A stretch of 64,000 nucleotides of DNA. It comes from CBDFLD01 sp965249005 (GTDB lineage Bacteria > Acidobacteriota > UBA6911). The stretch's first letter is position 1. Each line of letters begins with the position of its first letter. Location: positions 186,001 through 250,000 of the forward strand of contig CBDFLD010000021.1 in the NCBI GenBank assembly GCA_965249005.1. The letters are read 5' to 3'. The position numbers and the translations under genes were made by a program. Shown piece by piece: positions 9,473 to 19,240 of the stretch. The notes beneath the pieces were generated by a model that searched no databases, was not told the DNA's origin, and saw only the letters and a program-made list of their open reading frames with translations.

Positions 9473-9799
9473 CCAATCCGACTGAGTACCGCAGGGTAGA
9501 AGTGCACCGGGCGCTCAAGCGTTGGTGTGCTTCCGCCTTTCGGGTGCATAAGAGAAACGTGCCCCCATTCGATCTGCCCTCGACCGGCTACCCGACCCCC
9601 GATCCCAAAGCCTGAGTCTAGATTGCCTATCTCCCACGCATGACTTGCCGCAGAGCGCCAGTTCAAGTATTGAAAAGGCTGGGTGCCCCACGGTCACGAG
9701 ATCGTTCCGGCGATCGGGATTGCTGCAACACGCGCCGTGCCGGGGATGGATCTTTTTGTTGAAGTTTGTCGCAAACGAGACCGATAAGTCTTGCTCTAC
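9473..9799 (+). other. non-coding stretch after the HU gene
   Basis: About 330 bp between the HU-like gene and the small rod-like gene. Frames here on the minus strand are poor in coding character. I see no promoter of good quality, no tRNA and no strong terminator. Confidence 0.4.
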
Positions 9800-10081
9800 A
9801 TGATCATGGGCGAGACATTTTCTCTCAGTCTTCAAGGTGTGAAGCACGCTGTCGAGCGATTGGATCAGGCTGCGAGAAAGATTACTCGAAGCTCCATACC
9901 GCAAGCACAATCGACGGACCCAGCTCAGGCTCCATCTGAGCCTCTCCCACGCCGGGCGCAGGATTCGCTTCCAGTTCAATTGGTGTATGTACTTAAAGCT
10001 GGCATCGATGCGAAGGCGAACCTGAAGGTGCTGGAAGTGAAGAACGAAACCGAGCAGGATTTACTGGACCTGTTTTCGTAG
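9800..10081 (+). CDS. small protein resembling flagellar rod/hook proteins
   Basis: A 93-residue protein. Its N-terminus (FSLSLQGVKHAVERLDQAARKIT) looks like the N-terminal helix of FlgB/FlgC/FlgG-type axial proteins, and its C-terminus (DAKANLKVLEVKNETEQDLLDLF) looks like their C-terminal helix, with a short Pro-rich linker instead of the usual large middle. In flagella these two helices pack into the rod and hook core. No flagellar gene is nearby. The start is uncertain (TTG 9791, ATG 9800 or ATG 9806). IS1380 copy 2 lies 80 bp downstream. Confidence 0.55.
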   Translation: MIMGETFSLSLQGVKHAVERLDQAARKITRSSIPQAQSTDPAQAPSEPLPRRAQDSLPVQLVYVLKAGIDAKANLKVLEVKNETEQDLLDLFS

Positions 10082-10164
10082 TTCGTGGCCTAGAAGGTAA
10101 CCCTCTCAATCCGTTTTCCTCCTATTCTCGCCGCGATCGAGTTCAAACAAAGGAGGGTGACTAG

Positions 10165-12018
10165 CCCCAAAATAAGCGAGGTATGAGCTCGCTCGGAAAA
10201 TCGTTTGCCTTTTCCGAATATCTCGTGGATTTCAGCTCCTTGTGCGTAACAGGGAAAGCAAAGAGAAACACAAGAGACAAACCTTCCATTGGTTGTCTGG
10301 ATCACTTGATCTTGTTTGTCTCTGTTATGCCCTTCCTTTCGCCCGCCACTCTTGCTCCGCCGGGGGTACGGGCTCACCCGCCGGCGAGGCGCCTTCAAGT
10401 AAACCTGAGTTGCCTGATATAGTCGAACGTCGCCAAAAAGGTTTCGAGATGCTTGCTATAGGCCAATATCCTGTAAACGAGGCGACGACCGGTTCTTACA
10501 ATCTGACAGGGTATTTGCACAAAGTTCACCAGGAAGCGTTTGAACTCCATCCTCAAGATATCACGACGTACTGTCGGCGCCTGCGTCACCAGGCCATACC
10601 AGGCCTTCAGATTCCACGCCAGCGATGCGATGACCATGTAGGCCCAGTTCGATACCAGACTGTCCGAAGGCATCCTCAAGGCGTTCACTCCACTCTTGAG
10701 CTGACCGATGACGTTTTCCTGGTTGCAGCGATCGTTGGCAAAAAGGACCACTTCTCCCATCGTCATCTCCCGATCGTTGGTGATGTAGAAGAAGTACCGG
10801 ACCTCATCAAACAGCCGGTGCTCCCCCTTTTCGATCGTGAGGTTCTTCCGAACCACAACCATGCGATAGGTTTTCTTACAGTGTCCGGGACGATAGTCAA
10901 ACTCGGCGACCTGCTCGCTCTGCAGGCGGATGTTCTTGAATTCTCTCTCCTTGATTACTTGTTCTTTGACGTTTTCCGGACGGCGCCGTTCTTCGCTCTT
11001 GACCTCATAACGAGGAGGCCGCTCGAGCGGTTTCCATTGTCTCTCCGGCAGGGCATCGGCCATCCCGACCAGGTTCGGCTTGGCGTCATAACCAAAGACA
11101 AAACCAACCCGCTCGTCCCAGCGATCGAAGTTTCTCGTCAGCGAGAAATCCGTGTCGCCCCGAAGCCAGACCTTCGTAAACACCGACGACACCAGATCGA
11201 TTGCCCGGTCCATCCACTCGGCCGCTCCGTCGGAAGAGGGACGGTTGCCCGGCCGATTCATCAGATAGAGGACCTCATTCGTATTGGCCAAGGTCACGAT
11301 CAACGGTGCGTAACCCCAGATCCCGTTGTAGGCAATGTCCATTCCTTCCTTGCATTCCCCCAAGGTTCCGGCGACGGTCCCGTCCACGTCGATGATGGCC
11401 TCCTTCCGGAAGGAAGCATCCTGCAACTTCCACACCTTGGTTCGGGTTTCATTGATGGTTTCCTGAAGTCCGAAGATCCAATCCTCATCGAAACGACGGA
11501 GGAAATCTCCAGCCGTCGTGGGATCCGGAATCCTCTCGGCTCCCAGTCCGTTCATGTAGGTCTCATCCTGGCGCAACCGCTCGATATCTTCGAGACAGGT
11601 TCCACCCGACAAGACGTTGTATGCGATGTTCAGTACATGATCGGATTCCCAGTAAGGAAAGTGGTACTTGAGCAAAACGATGTTTCTGTTGATATCTTTG
11701 TCCAATCCAAGCTTACACACGAGCTTGTGAATGGCTCCGATACCACCAGATCCGATGGCGCGCGTTCTCTCGGCGATCTCGTAGTAGGTGTTGGAGTCCT
11801 TGAACATAGGATCGGACCGGTCCTCAAACTGATTTCTTTCCAACCGGCGTGTAAGATTTTGCTTGTCTCGGAGGAGGATTCTGTGGTTTCTTTTGTTCAC
11901 CTGGAATGTGCTCCTTTCGGGATGTCTTGTAAATATATCAAACGCATTTTATCCCGTAACGGCGCACGTTCCAGGGCTTTTCTTCCTCCTCATGCAAAAA
12001 ATCACGCTGGACTAAGGT
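10165..12018 (-). mobile_element. IS1380-family insertion sequence, copy 2
   Basis: An 1854-bp copy bounded by CTAG at 10161-10164 and 12019-12022; CTAGC is repeated on both sides. It sits between the small rod-like gene and the 3' end of the Ser/Thr kinase gene without breaking either. One silent change in the second sense codon of the transposase (AAC for AAT) separates it from copies 1 and 4. Confidence 0.9.
10395..11900 (-). CDS. IS1380-family transposase (copy 2)
   Basis: Intact 501-residue DDE transposase with the same protein sequence as copy 1. The catalytic segments (DVDGT, RGDTDFS, NQENVIGQLK) are unchanged, so it is probably functional. It can act in trans on all four copies in the window. 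Confidence 0.93.
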   Translation of the reverse strand: MNKRNHRILLRDKQNLTRRLERNQFEDRSDPMFKDSNTYYEIAERTRAIGSGGIGAIHKLVCKLGLDKDINRNIVLLKYHFPYWESDHVLNIAYNVLSGGTCLEDIERLRQDETYMNGLGAERIPDPTTAGDFLRRFDEDWIFGLQETINETRTKVWKLQDASFRKEAIIDVDGTVAGTLGECKEGMDIAYNGIWGYAPLIVTLANTNEVLYLMNRPGNRPSSDGAAEWMDRAIDLVSSVFTKVWLRGDTDFSLTRNFDRWDERVGFVFGYDAKPNLVGMADALPERQWKPLERPPRYEVKSEERRRPENVKEQVIKEREFKNIRLQSEQVAEFDYRPGHCKKTYRMVVVRKNLTIEKGEHRLFDEVRYFFYITNDREMTMGEVVLFANDRCNQENVIGQLKSGVNALRMPSDSLVSNWAYMVIASLAWNLKAWYGLVTQAPTVRRDILRMEFKRFLVNFVQIPCQIVRTGRRLVYRILAYSKHLETFLATFDYIRQLRFT

Positions 12019-12030
12019 CTAGCGCCCCGC

Positions 12031-12051
12031 GCTAGTGGGTCGCTGAAAGCT
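12031..12051 (+). repeat. dispersed 21-bp repeat beside IS1380 copy 2
   Basis: A 21-bp sequence beginning GCTAGTGGGTCGC and ending TGAAAGCT is found here, 12 bp beyond the IS target site, and again in inverted orientation at 46499-46519 next to IS1380 copy 4. In the second place its CTAG is the IS target site itself. Confidence 0.6.
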
Positions 12052-12053
12052 CC

Positions 12054-15000
12054 TTAATATCCCAGTTGCTTGAGGGCAGTCCAGTGCTTTACGACGGCTT
12101 TGACGTCGTTGGAGCCTTTGATCCTCAGGATCCATTCCTTCTTGGCCTTTTCTTCGGACAGTAGAATCCGATTCCGATCTGCTTTCAGTGACAGTTCGGG
12201 AAGCGGTCTGTGGAATCCATGATCGCCTTTTCCCGGTTCGAACCAGACGTTGCGGGTCGTGATTGACAATGTCCCCGAGCATTTTCTCCAGAACATGAAC
12301 CCGTGGCCGTGTTCGACTGGATAACTCCTCGGTTCCTCAATCCGCACCCGCTCGTCGATTGCGCCGCGGTCCTCGCCCCTAAATGGCCGCAGCGTGAGAT
12401 CCGGACCATAGACCAAGGTCAAGTTCATGCCCGAGAAGAAGTCCTCGTGCCAGCTTCCGTTTGCTTGATCTCGCTGAATCTCGACCGTGTGAGGACCGAC
12501 CGGGACCTCGAGTACGTAGGCCTCTCCGCTTTCACCGAGCGGCCTGCCGTCCAGAGTAATTAGGGCTGGAAGACCCAATCGGTGAATGGATAGCGATGCC
12601 GGGGCAGAGGAGGGCGGCGGATCCAACCCAGCTTTCTTCGATACACGAGCCAAATCCGTCGTGGCGGGTGCTATTCCCCTGTTACGCTCCTTCTGCGGAG
12701 GCGATGGATTGCCGTTGCCTGCAATGGTTGGTTGCACTGCCTCGTGGTCGCGTTTAGCTTCCTCGGGTGCCTGTTGGTCCTGGGTTCCCGTATTGGAACG
12801 AGCTTCGGGACGGGCTTTGGTTGCAATTTTGGAGCCGGAGGCGCCCGATTCCGCTTGCAGAAAGACTCTCTTCCGCGCTGTCTTCTCTTCTTTGGGCTTG
12901 GCTCCGATTCGTGCGGCACCGAGGGTTGCCGCCATAGCCCCGGTCGAAGACGTGGTGGGATCCGATGGGGACGTCGCCGCGACGAGCCTTCTCAGCTCTC
13001 TCAATACCTCGGACTCCGGCCGGAGCCTTCCGATTTTGTTTACCTCGACCAGGGCAGCCCTGGACCTGCCATTGGAGATCATCAGCCGGGCGTTGCCTTC
13101 CCAAATCTCTAGCTGCTCTTGTTGTTCTGCTTCCGTCTTCCCTTCGACAATGGCGACCTCGATTTCCTGGCGGCTCGACAGCGCCACTTCGTCTGCGGGA
13201 AAAAGCTCGAGTGCTCGTTCCAGACGGAGTTTGCTTTGCTCCAGTCTTCCGTCGGAGCGAAGGGTCTGAGCTTCAACCATCATCCGGTTGAAGGTGGCCC
13301 GATTCCACTCCCTTTGTGCCAGGTTCAAGATCCGGTGGGCGTCGGCGTTGCCTGGTGCCCCAGACAGAACCTGTTCTGCAGACTGGATCGCCGCGGCGAA
13401 GTTGCCCTCATCGAGGTTCTTACGGGCGGCCAGGATCTGGGCCTCCAGAACTGCGTCGGACGATATGTCTCCGACCAGGGGAATCAACAAAATGATGAAA
13501 ATGAGTGCAGCGATTCCCCCGGCAAGGATCCAGCGGATCTTGACCGGGATTTCTCCGAGCTTTGTTCGGCACATGGACATCCAAGCTCGGGAGGCCTCGA
13601 CCACACGGGTACCTTTCGCGGAGATCCGGTTGGCTGCGTGTTTCACTACGGGCGTGGCGCGCTCTTTCAAACCTTTCCAAAGTGGAGAGGCGGCTTTGAT
13701 CCCATCGCCGAGAGTGTCTGCCGCCGGCTCCGGTTCCGTCGAAGCTACGATTTCCCTCATCTGACGAAGGGCTCCGTCGAAGTCGCGCCGATCTAGAGCC
13801 TGCCTCGCCGAGCCGACGAGTTGCTGGATGTGCTCGTTTCGCGCGGCTTCCCGTGCCTGGTCTTCCTCGTGGAGTTGGATCCTGCGAAGAAGATCGAGCG
13901 CCCCGTCGTTCTCGCCATCCAAGGCCAGGATCTCACGGGCCCGCTCCGTAGCGGTCCGGACGTCCCGCTTTTTTAGGGCCGACCTGCCGCTCGCCAGGAT
14001 TACGCGGATCTTGTCCTTCCGCTGGCTCGCAAGGAGCTTCTCGGCCTCCTTCAATAGCTTGAACCCTCGACTGTTCTGCGGATCTATCCGTAACGCTTCA
14101 CGGACTTCGGCCAGCGCCCTTTGGGAGTCACCTTCCGCCATACACCCTTCGGCTTTGGCCAGGACGGTTTCAACTCGTTCCTTGGACCGCTGCACAACGG
14201 AGTCTGTGGTCTCGGTGCCCATTGCCACTGTCGTGCTCACGTCCGTATCCTCGGCCGCAACCTGTTGCTGCGCTGATGCGTTGGACTGATTCCGTTCATC
14301 GATCCGTCGTCGAGCCTCAGTCAAAGCACGAATGATCGACTCCTCGGGGCCGAGCAGCCCCAGCGCGTCCCGGAAGTACTCGAGAGATTTTTCGATCCGT
14401 CCCTCCCGGAGATGTATCTGTCCCAACCGAAGTTTCTCGTGGCCCAAGCTGTCCTTCTCGTCTCCGGGTCCGTTCGATTCGCTGGCGAGGTCGAGCCTGG
14501 TTCCCACGCGTTCCCCTTGGCCTGAAACGGTGCGACGCGAACCCTGAGAGATTTCCTCCTGAAGCTCGACACAGCCACGGGCGAATTCTCCAATATCGCT
14601 GAAACGATGGGGGGGATCTTTGGCGAGACAGCGCAGGACCAGCTGTGAGAGCCGGGCCGGAATGCCAGCGTACCGAACCTCCAATTCAGCCTCTAGTTGA
14701 TCCTGCAGCGGGAGCTCCGTCTTGAACAATATGTTGTCCAGCGTTTCGGAGATATTCTTCCCCCGGAACGGATGGCAATAAGTGAGCAACTCATAGAAGA
14801 CGATTCCGGTGGAAAAGATATCGGAGCGGAAGTCGTACTCTTCGTCCCTTACCTGCTCCGGCGACATATAGATTGGAGTGCCTAACCTCACTCCGGAGCG
14901 GGTGAGAGATGAGGAAGGGATTCTAGCAATTCCGAAATCGAGTATCTTGACGCTCCCGTCCGACGCGATATGGATGTTGCCGGGCTTGATGTCTCGATGC

Positions 15001-15383
15001 ACGATCCCGTTGCTGTGTGCGTGAGCGAGACCATCGGCGGTTTGCGCCATAATGGACAGCTTCCGCTCGAGCGAAATGGACGTCTTGTTCCGGATGAACT
15101 GCCGAAGATCATTCCCCTGCAACAGCTCCATCACGATGTAGGTGATGTTGCCCTCTTCGCCGAAATCGTGGATGGTGAGAATGTTCGGGTGATGGAGACT
15201 ACCGGCCGACGTTGCTTCGCGGCGGAATCGTTGCTTGAGCTCGCGATCCCACTGGATGTCCACACCCATCGTCTTGATGGCGACCTGCCGGTCGAGCGTT
15301 TCGTCGTAGGCCTTGTAGACGATCCCCATGGCCCCTTCGCCGAGACGTTCGACAATCGAGTATCTTCCCAGCTTCGCAATCAT
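12054..15383 (-). CDS. membrane Ser/Thr protein kinase with TPR and PEGA-like domains
   Basis: A 1109-residue Hanks-type kinase. The kinase domain spans about residues 8-280: glycine loop GEGAMG, Lys37 in VAIK, HRDIKPGN 129-136, DFG 149-151 and SPEQ. Helical TPR-like repeats follow (ALAEVREALRIDPQN), then one transmembrane helix at about 614-636 (WILAGGIAALIFIILLIPLVG). After the membrane come more TPR-like repeats, a Pro/Ala-rich linker and a PEGA-like beta domain near 940-970 (ITLDGRPLGESGEAYVLEVPVGPHTVEI). The C-terminal 100 residues look like a PH/GRAM-type beta domain. ATG 15383 places the kinase fold right at the N-terminus. It probably senses envelope signals; substrates are unknown. 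Confidence 0.88.
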   Translation of the reverse strand: MIAKLGRYSIVERLGEGAMGIVYKAYDETLDRQVAIKTMGVDIQWDRELKQRFRREATSAGSLHHPNILTIHDFGEEGNITYIVMELLQGNDLRQFIRNKTSISLERKLSIMAQTADGLAHAHSNGIVHRDIKPGNIHIASDGSVKILDFGIARIPSSSLTRSGVRLGTPIYMSPEQVRDEEYDFRSDIFSTGIVFYELLTYCHPFRGKNISETLDNILFKTELPLQDQLEAELEVRYAGIPARLSQLVLRCLAKDPPHRFSDIGEFARGCVELQEEISQGSRRTVSGQGERVGTRLDLASESNGPGDEKDSLGHEKLRLGQIHLREGRIEKSLEYFRDALGLLGPEESIIRALTEARRRIDERNQSNASAQQQVAAEDTDVSTTVAMGTETTDSVVQRSKERVETVLAKAEGCMAEGDSQRALAEVREALRIDPQNSRGFKLLKEAEKLLASQRKDKIRVILASGRSALKKRDVRTATERAREILALDGENDGALDLLRRIQLHEEDQAREAARNEHIQQLVGSARQALDRRDFDGALRQMREIVASTEPEPAADTLGDGIKAASPLWKGLKERATPVVKHAANRISAKGTRVVEASRAWMSMCRTKLGEIPVKIRWILAGGIAALIFIILLIPLVGDISSDAVLEAQILAARKNLDEGNFAAAIQSAEQVLSGAPGNADAHRILNLAQREWNRATFNRMMVEAQTLRSDGRLEQSKLRLERALELFPADEVALSSRQEIEVAIVEGKTEAEQQEQLEIWEGNARLMISNGRSRAALVEVNKIGRLRPESEVLRELRRLVAATSPSDPTTSSTGAMAATLGAARIGAKPKEEKTARKRVFLQAESGASGSKIATKARPEARSNTGTQDQQAPEEAKRDHEAVQPTIAGNGNPSPPQKERNRGIAPATTDLARVSKKAGLDPPPSSAPASLSIHRLGLPALITLDGRPLGESGEAYVLEVPVGPHTVEIQRDQANGSWHEDFFSGMNLTLVYGPDLTLRPFRGEDRGAIDERVRIEEPRSYPVEHGHGFMFWRKCSGTLSITTRNVWFEPGKGDHGFHRPLPELSLKADRNRILLSEEKAKKEWILRIKGSNDVKAVVKHWTALKQLGY

Positions 15384-15979
15384 TGCTAACTCAGGGCATA
15401 ATGGCTGCTTTGCAACGCGTTCTCTGTGGACGAACACGCCTTCCTACGACACCACAAGGAGGGGATAAGGACTCAATCAGCTTCGTTGCTCGGGTCGAGT
15501 GGCCCGATGAAAGCGGAGAGCCATCTCCCTTGCCCAAGAACAAAGGACGCATACCTCCTCGGGCTTTATGAGGAGGGCACGGCGCGGTCCGACGACCAAG
15601 AGACGGCGTCTTACCGACCTGCGAAAGCTGGATGGTTCTTCGCGGAACCCGCCCGCTGTGTCTAATGCTGAAGTCCCTTGACTTCAATGCTTTCAGGGAC
15701 ACAATGTTCCGGTTGCGCGACCCGGAAGCAACAGAAATTATAGCACAGGAGGGGCTCATCCGGTGCACACAAGTGGGGACGCTGGGCCGGGTTCACCGTA
15801 GCGGCTCAGCGCCTCCGACCGACCCCGATTTAGGTCGAAAACCGGACATTCCCATCGCTATTTACTGCGATCGCGGGAGCTGATCTTCCCGAAAGCTGCC
15901 CGGAGCATTCAAACGCCCCGGCGCCGATTGCATTTCCGGTGCGGTGGCAAAACCGTAGTCTGTGTGATAGATTCCGCAC
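15384..15979 (+). other. 600-bp gap without a convincing gene
   Basis: The stretch upstream of the kinase contains only short overlapping frames with no family resemblance. It must hold the kinase promoter on the minus strand and possibly that of the small gene at 15980 on the plus strand. No tRNA, riboswitch or terminator could be recognised by eye. Confidence 0.4.
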
Positions 15980-16246
15980 ATGCCAGATACAGAAAAGATG
16001 GGGAATTCGCAGACGCTCTGGGTTCCACTGAACGAGCTCAATTTCGAGACCCTGGAACACGCCCAGGGAAAAGCTACCGTGATTCGATTCGAACTTCTCA
16101 ACCAATCAGTGCAGGTTGGAGATGTACTGGTGGTCTTGGAAGAGGAGCAAATCCGATTTCATGGCATGATCTTCAAAATCGATGAACAAGGGTGGGCCGT
16201 TGCGAAGGATCCTGGGAGCTCTTCGATTCCAGCCTCGGTGCAGTGA
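15980..16246 (+). CDS. small hypothetical protein (PilZ-sized)
   Basis: An 88-residue acidic protein with alternating hydrophobic residues that suggest a small beta-barrel (ATVIRFELLNQSVQVGDVLVVLEEEQIRFHGMIFKID). No motif allows a family call. ATG 15998 is an alternative start. It ends 22 bp before the next gene on the same strand, so the two are probably co-transcribed. Confidence 0.5.
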   Translation: MPDTEKMGNSQTLWVPLNELNFETLEHAQGKATVIRFELLNQSVQVGDVLVVLEEEQIRFHGMIFKIDEQGWAVAKDPGSSSIPASVQ

Positions 16247-16268
16247 CGGGTAAACGGGACGAGTCTTC

Positions 16269-16733
16269 ATGACAGGGAAGCCTCTTCATGGTCGTGTGAT
16301 CGTCCGATCAGCGCTCTCAGTGCTTTTGGTCATCTTTTCCATCTCGACACTCCAGATTTTTGCTGACGATCCGGCCGCGCTGCTGGGATCATGGAGCGGC
16401 AGGGCTGCCGGGCCGGAGGGTGGACCTCCTACCGGTGATATCGTTCTGGAATTTGCCCGGGACGAGAACCAAGGCCTGACCGGCACGGTTACCGTAATGG
16501 CGGAAGGAGGGGTTCGATACTCCGGAACGCTGTCGGAGATCGAACTCGAGGACAAGATTCTGACCGCTACCGCCACCTTTCAGCTGGGGCCCGAGTTTGT
16601 TCTCGAGGTCGTTGTCAAGGGCCCCTTGGAAGGAAAATCGGTCAAAGGGACCTTCGTCGTTGCCTCCAAGGGGCAGACCATGGGGGATGGCACGTTCGAG
16701 ATCACAAAACGGGGGTCACAGCTTGAAAATTGA
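16269..16733 (+). CDS. secreted hypothetical beta-rich protein
   Basis: A 154-residue protein with an N-terminal signal sequence (VIVRSALSVLLVIFSISTLQIFA) and a mature domain of repeated beta strands with a lipocalin-like feel (LLGSWSGRA; GLTGTVTVMAEGGVRYSGTLSEIEL; GKSVKGTFVV). Such short extracytoplasmic domains are common beside transporters or DUF1080 proteins, but no function can be assigned. Its last codons and stop lie inside a long inverted repeat shared with the convergent exporter gene. Confidence 0.65.
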   Translation: MTGKPLHGRVIVRSALSVLLVIFSISTLQIFADDPAALLGSWSGRAAGPEGGPPTGDIVLEFARDENQGLTGTVTVMAEGGVRYSGTLSEIELEDKILTATATFQLGPEFVLEVVVKGPLEGKSVKGTFVVASKGQTMGDGTFEITKRGSQLEN

Positions 16734-16809
16734 GTTTTGCGTCCTCGGACCGGATAAAACCATGGTTCAATCCGGGACGACGCAAAATTCAATTTTCAAG
16801 CTGTGACCC
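16713..16809. repeat. 31-bp inverted repeat spanning two convergent stop codons
   Basis: Arms at 16713-16743 and 16779-16809 are complementary over 31 bp with one mismatch; a 35-bp centre contains a further CCGGAT / ATCCGG pair and a palindromic ACCATGGT. The arms supply the stop codons of both flanking genes, so both proteins end in GSQLEN. It could act as a bidirectional terminator or be a small MITE-like insertion. Confidence 0.8.
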
Positions 16810-19239
16810 GAAAGGTTTTAGCCAGAGGATGAGCATGGGCAGTAGGGTTAATGAGCCGAGTAACGCCGCCGCCATGGCCATGCTGGTGAAGACCCCAAAG
16901 TAGATGGTCGGGATGAAGTTCGAAAGGGCCAAAATACCGAAGCCGGCAACGATGGTGAGCGAAGAATAGAGGATGGCCAGACCAATACTGTTGTGCGAAC
17001 GAAAAAGCGCCCGCTCGTAGTCCTGTGATCGCTGGAATTCGACGCGATACCGGTGTGTATAGTGAATGACATTGTCGACGGCAATACCGAAGGTGACGGA
17101 CGCGATCATGATGGTCATCATGTCCAACGATATTCCTGCCAGCCCCATTGTTCCGAGGACGAGCAGAACAGGGAGCGACGTGGGAACAATTCCAAGCAGA
17201 GCCAGATAGAAGGAACGAAACAGGGCCACCAGCATCAGATAAATGGCTATGAAGACCATGCCCAGAGTTTTGATCTGTGAATCAAAGAGGCTTTCCAGCA
17301 GGTTGTTGAACAGAACCAGAACCCCCGTTATGCGCGCTTGGTCGCGGTCAAGTCCCAATTCCCGGTGCAAGAACAGCCTCAGTTGCTCCAGCATGGCGTT
17401 TCGCTGAAGCGTCGGACTCGATTCGCGGATCCGAATGAACACGCGGGCCTGGGAAAAATCTTCGTTCACGTAGGGCTTCAAAACCGCCGCGCGCATCTCG
17501 TCCGATATGGCAGTCCGGGCCACATTGAGGATGAATCGATTGGGGGGGATGCCATTGTTGATCCCGGTGAGAACCTCAATCAGGGTGTGGAGCGACAGCA
17601 CCTTGCCAACGTCGGGCAGTTGCTCGCTGTACTGATGGATCTTCCTTAGCAACTCCAGGTTCTCGCTCTCGAGCCAGTGATCCTTTTTCTTGCCGTCGAG
17701 AACGACTTCCAGCGACGTGGTGCCGCCGAGTTGATTGTCGATCAGCACGAGTCCCTCGGCGATTGAGGTGTCGCTCCGGAAGAAATCTATGAAACGACTC
17801 TCGACTTTGAGCTTGGTCATTCCGTAGGCCGCTGTGAGGAACAGTGCAACAGCCACAATCTGGATCGGCAGTCGGTTCGCCCGCGTGAACGAGGCCAACG
17901 GCCGTACAGGCGACAGTTCCAGCCGGGCAAACCTCTCCGGCGGCGCTGGGCCTTTGGGGAACAAGAGAATCGCGGCGGGAAAGAAGGTGAAGTTCACGAC
18001 GTAAGCCACCCCGACTCCAAACGCCATCAGATATCCAAAATCCATCACGGGGCGTATACCACTCACGATCAGAGTTAGAAAGCCGACCACAGTCGTGGCG
18101 GAGGTATAGAAGGTGGGAACGCTGATCCTGCGAACGGCTTCCAGCAGGATCTTTCTGTGCCCTCTCTCCGGAGAACGCGCGTGGATTTCACGATAGCGGA
18201 CGGTCAGGTGCATGGCATAGGCCATGGAGACAATCAGCAAAAGGGAAGAGAAATTGGATGTGACGACAGTTGTTTCCCATCCCGTGAGGCCAAGGTAGCC
18301 CATCATGAAGACGACCGTGATCGAGCAGGTCGACAAAGGTAACAGAACCCATCGCGTCTGGCGAAACAGGAAACTCAGGACGATAGCCAAGAACACGATC
18401 ACGGCAATGCCGAACACAAGGATATCCCGCTCGATATAGCTCACCATATCGGCGACGATGACCGGAAGTCCCGATTCGGCCAATTGGTAGCCTTGATCGC
18501 GATAGTTCGCGAGAATACCGCGGATTCGACCGACGTCATCCCGTCGCTGTCCTGAAAGTTTGGCATGCCTCGTGTTATAGAGCGAGCTGACTTCGTCGAG
18601 GCGAAGCCGTTCTTCTTCCGTCCAGGCCCCTTCGGCGCGCCTTTGACGCAATTCGAAACGCTCATCCCTCAGTTGGTTGTACTCCAGGTCCGGCTTGAAC
18701 GTGACGATGATGGCGGTGGTTTTCCCATCGGAGGATATCAAGTTGTTGCTAAAGAGCGGGCTCTGCGTCAGCTCCTCAAAAGCAAGCCGACGATCGGTGT
18801 CCTCCATGAGTAGCGTCTGATATTTCGAGCCCATCTCGAAGAGAGAGACCTTGGGACTATGGAAGAGAGGAACGGATAAGATGCTTTGAACGGATGAGAC
18901 AGCTTCGAGCGAACCGAGCTCCTTTGCTATCCCTTCGACGTTTGCTAGCACGTTGTCCGATAGCACGCTGCGATCGTGCGAGAGGGCGACGATAATGTAG
19001 TCGTCAGAGCCAAATATCTCGCGAGTGTTGTTGTAGTACTTGAGGTCCGCGTCGTTTTCGAGCACAAGGGAGTCGCTCGAGGCATCCATTCGAAAAAACT
19101 GAAGCTGATAGGCGAAGAAAAGGAAGCCCACAAGGTATAGAAGAACAACCGCGGCCGGATAGCATAGTACGATGCGATCGTACCACGTTGCAAAAGGCGA
19201 TGCCTGGTCCTCGTGCTGTTGCGCCAACCCACACTCCAA
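16789..19239 (-). CDS. RND-superfamily (MMPL-type) exporter
   Basis: An 816-residue inner-membrane protein with the two-fold RND layout: a helix near residue 30, a large periplasmic loop (about 55-260), a bundle of helices at about 265-430 (VFGIAVIVFLAIVLSFLF; VVGFLTLIVSG), a second loop and a C-terminal helix bundle. The GIAVDNVIHYTHRYR block is the RND helix-4 region. COG1033-like exporters move lipids or other hydrophobic compounds using the proton gradient; the cargo here is unknown. The start is a TTG at 19239, next to a 53-bp tandem repeat, and the start call is moderate. The last six codons lie in an inverted repeat. Confidence 0.85.
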   Translation of the reverse strand: MECGLAQQHEDQASPFATWYDRIVLCYPAAVVLLYLVGFLFFAYQLQFFRMDASSDSLVLENDADLKYYNNTREIFGSDDYIIVALSHDRSVLSDNVLANVEGIAKELGSLEAVSSVQSILSVPLFHSPKVSLFEMGSKYQTLLMEDTDRRLAFEELTQSPLFSNNLISSDGKTTAIIVTFKPDLEYNQLRDERFELRQRRAEGAWTEEERLRLDEVSSLYNTRHAKLSGQRRDDVGRIRGILANYRDQGYQLAESGLPVIVADMVSYIERDILVFGIAVIVFLAIVLSFLFRQTRWVLLPLSTCSITVVFMMGYLGLTGWETTVVTSNFSSLLLIVSMAYAMHLTVRYREIHARSPERGHRKILLEAVRRISVPTFYTSATTVVGFLTLIVSGIRPVMDFGYLMAFGVGVAYVVNFTFFPAAILLFPKGPAPPERFARLELSPVRPLASFTRANRLPIQIVAVALFLTAAYGMTKLKVESRFIDFFRSDTSIAEGLVLIDNQLGGTTSLEVVLDGKKKDHWLESENLELLRKIHQYSEQLPDVGKVLSLHTLIEVLTGINNGIPPNRFILNVARTAISDEMRAAVLKPYVNEDFSQARVFIRIRESSPTLQRNAMLEQLRLFLHRELGLDRDQARITGVLVLFNNLLESLFDSQIKTLGMVFIAIYLMLVALFRSFYLALLGIVPTSLPVLLVLGTMGLAGISLDMMTIMIASVTFGIAVDNVIHYTHRYRVEFQRSQDYERALFRSHNSIGLAILYSSLTIVAGFGILALSNFIPTIYFGVFTSMAMAAALLGSLTLLPMLILWLKPFGSQLEN

Positions 19240-19240
19240 T

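Noticed and set aside
9515..9979. 154-residue minus-strand frame near the HU gene
   Set aside because: Arg/Ser-rich shadow of the opposite strand with no domain.
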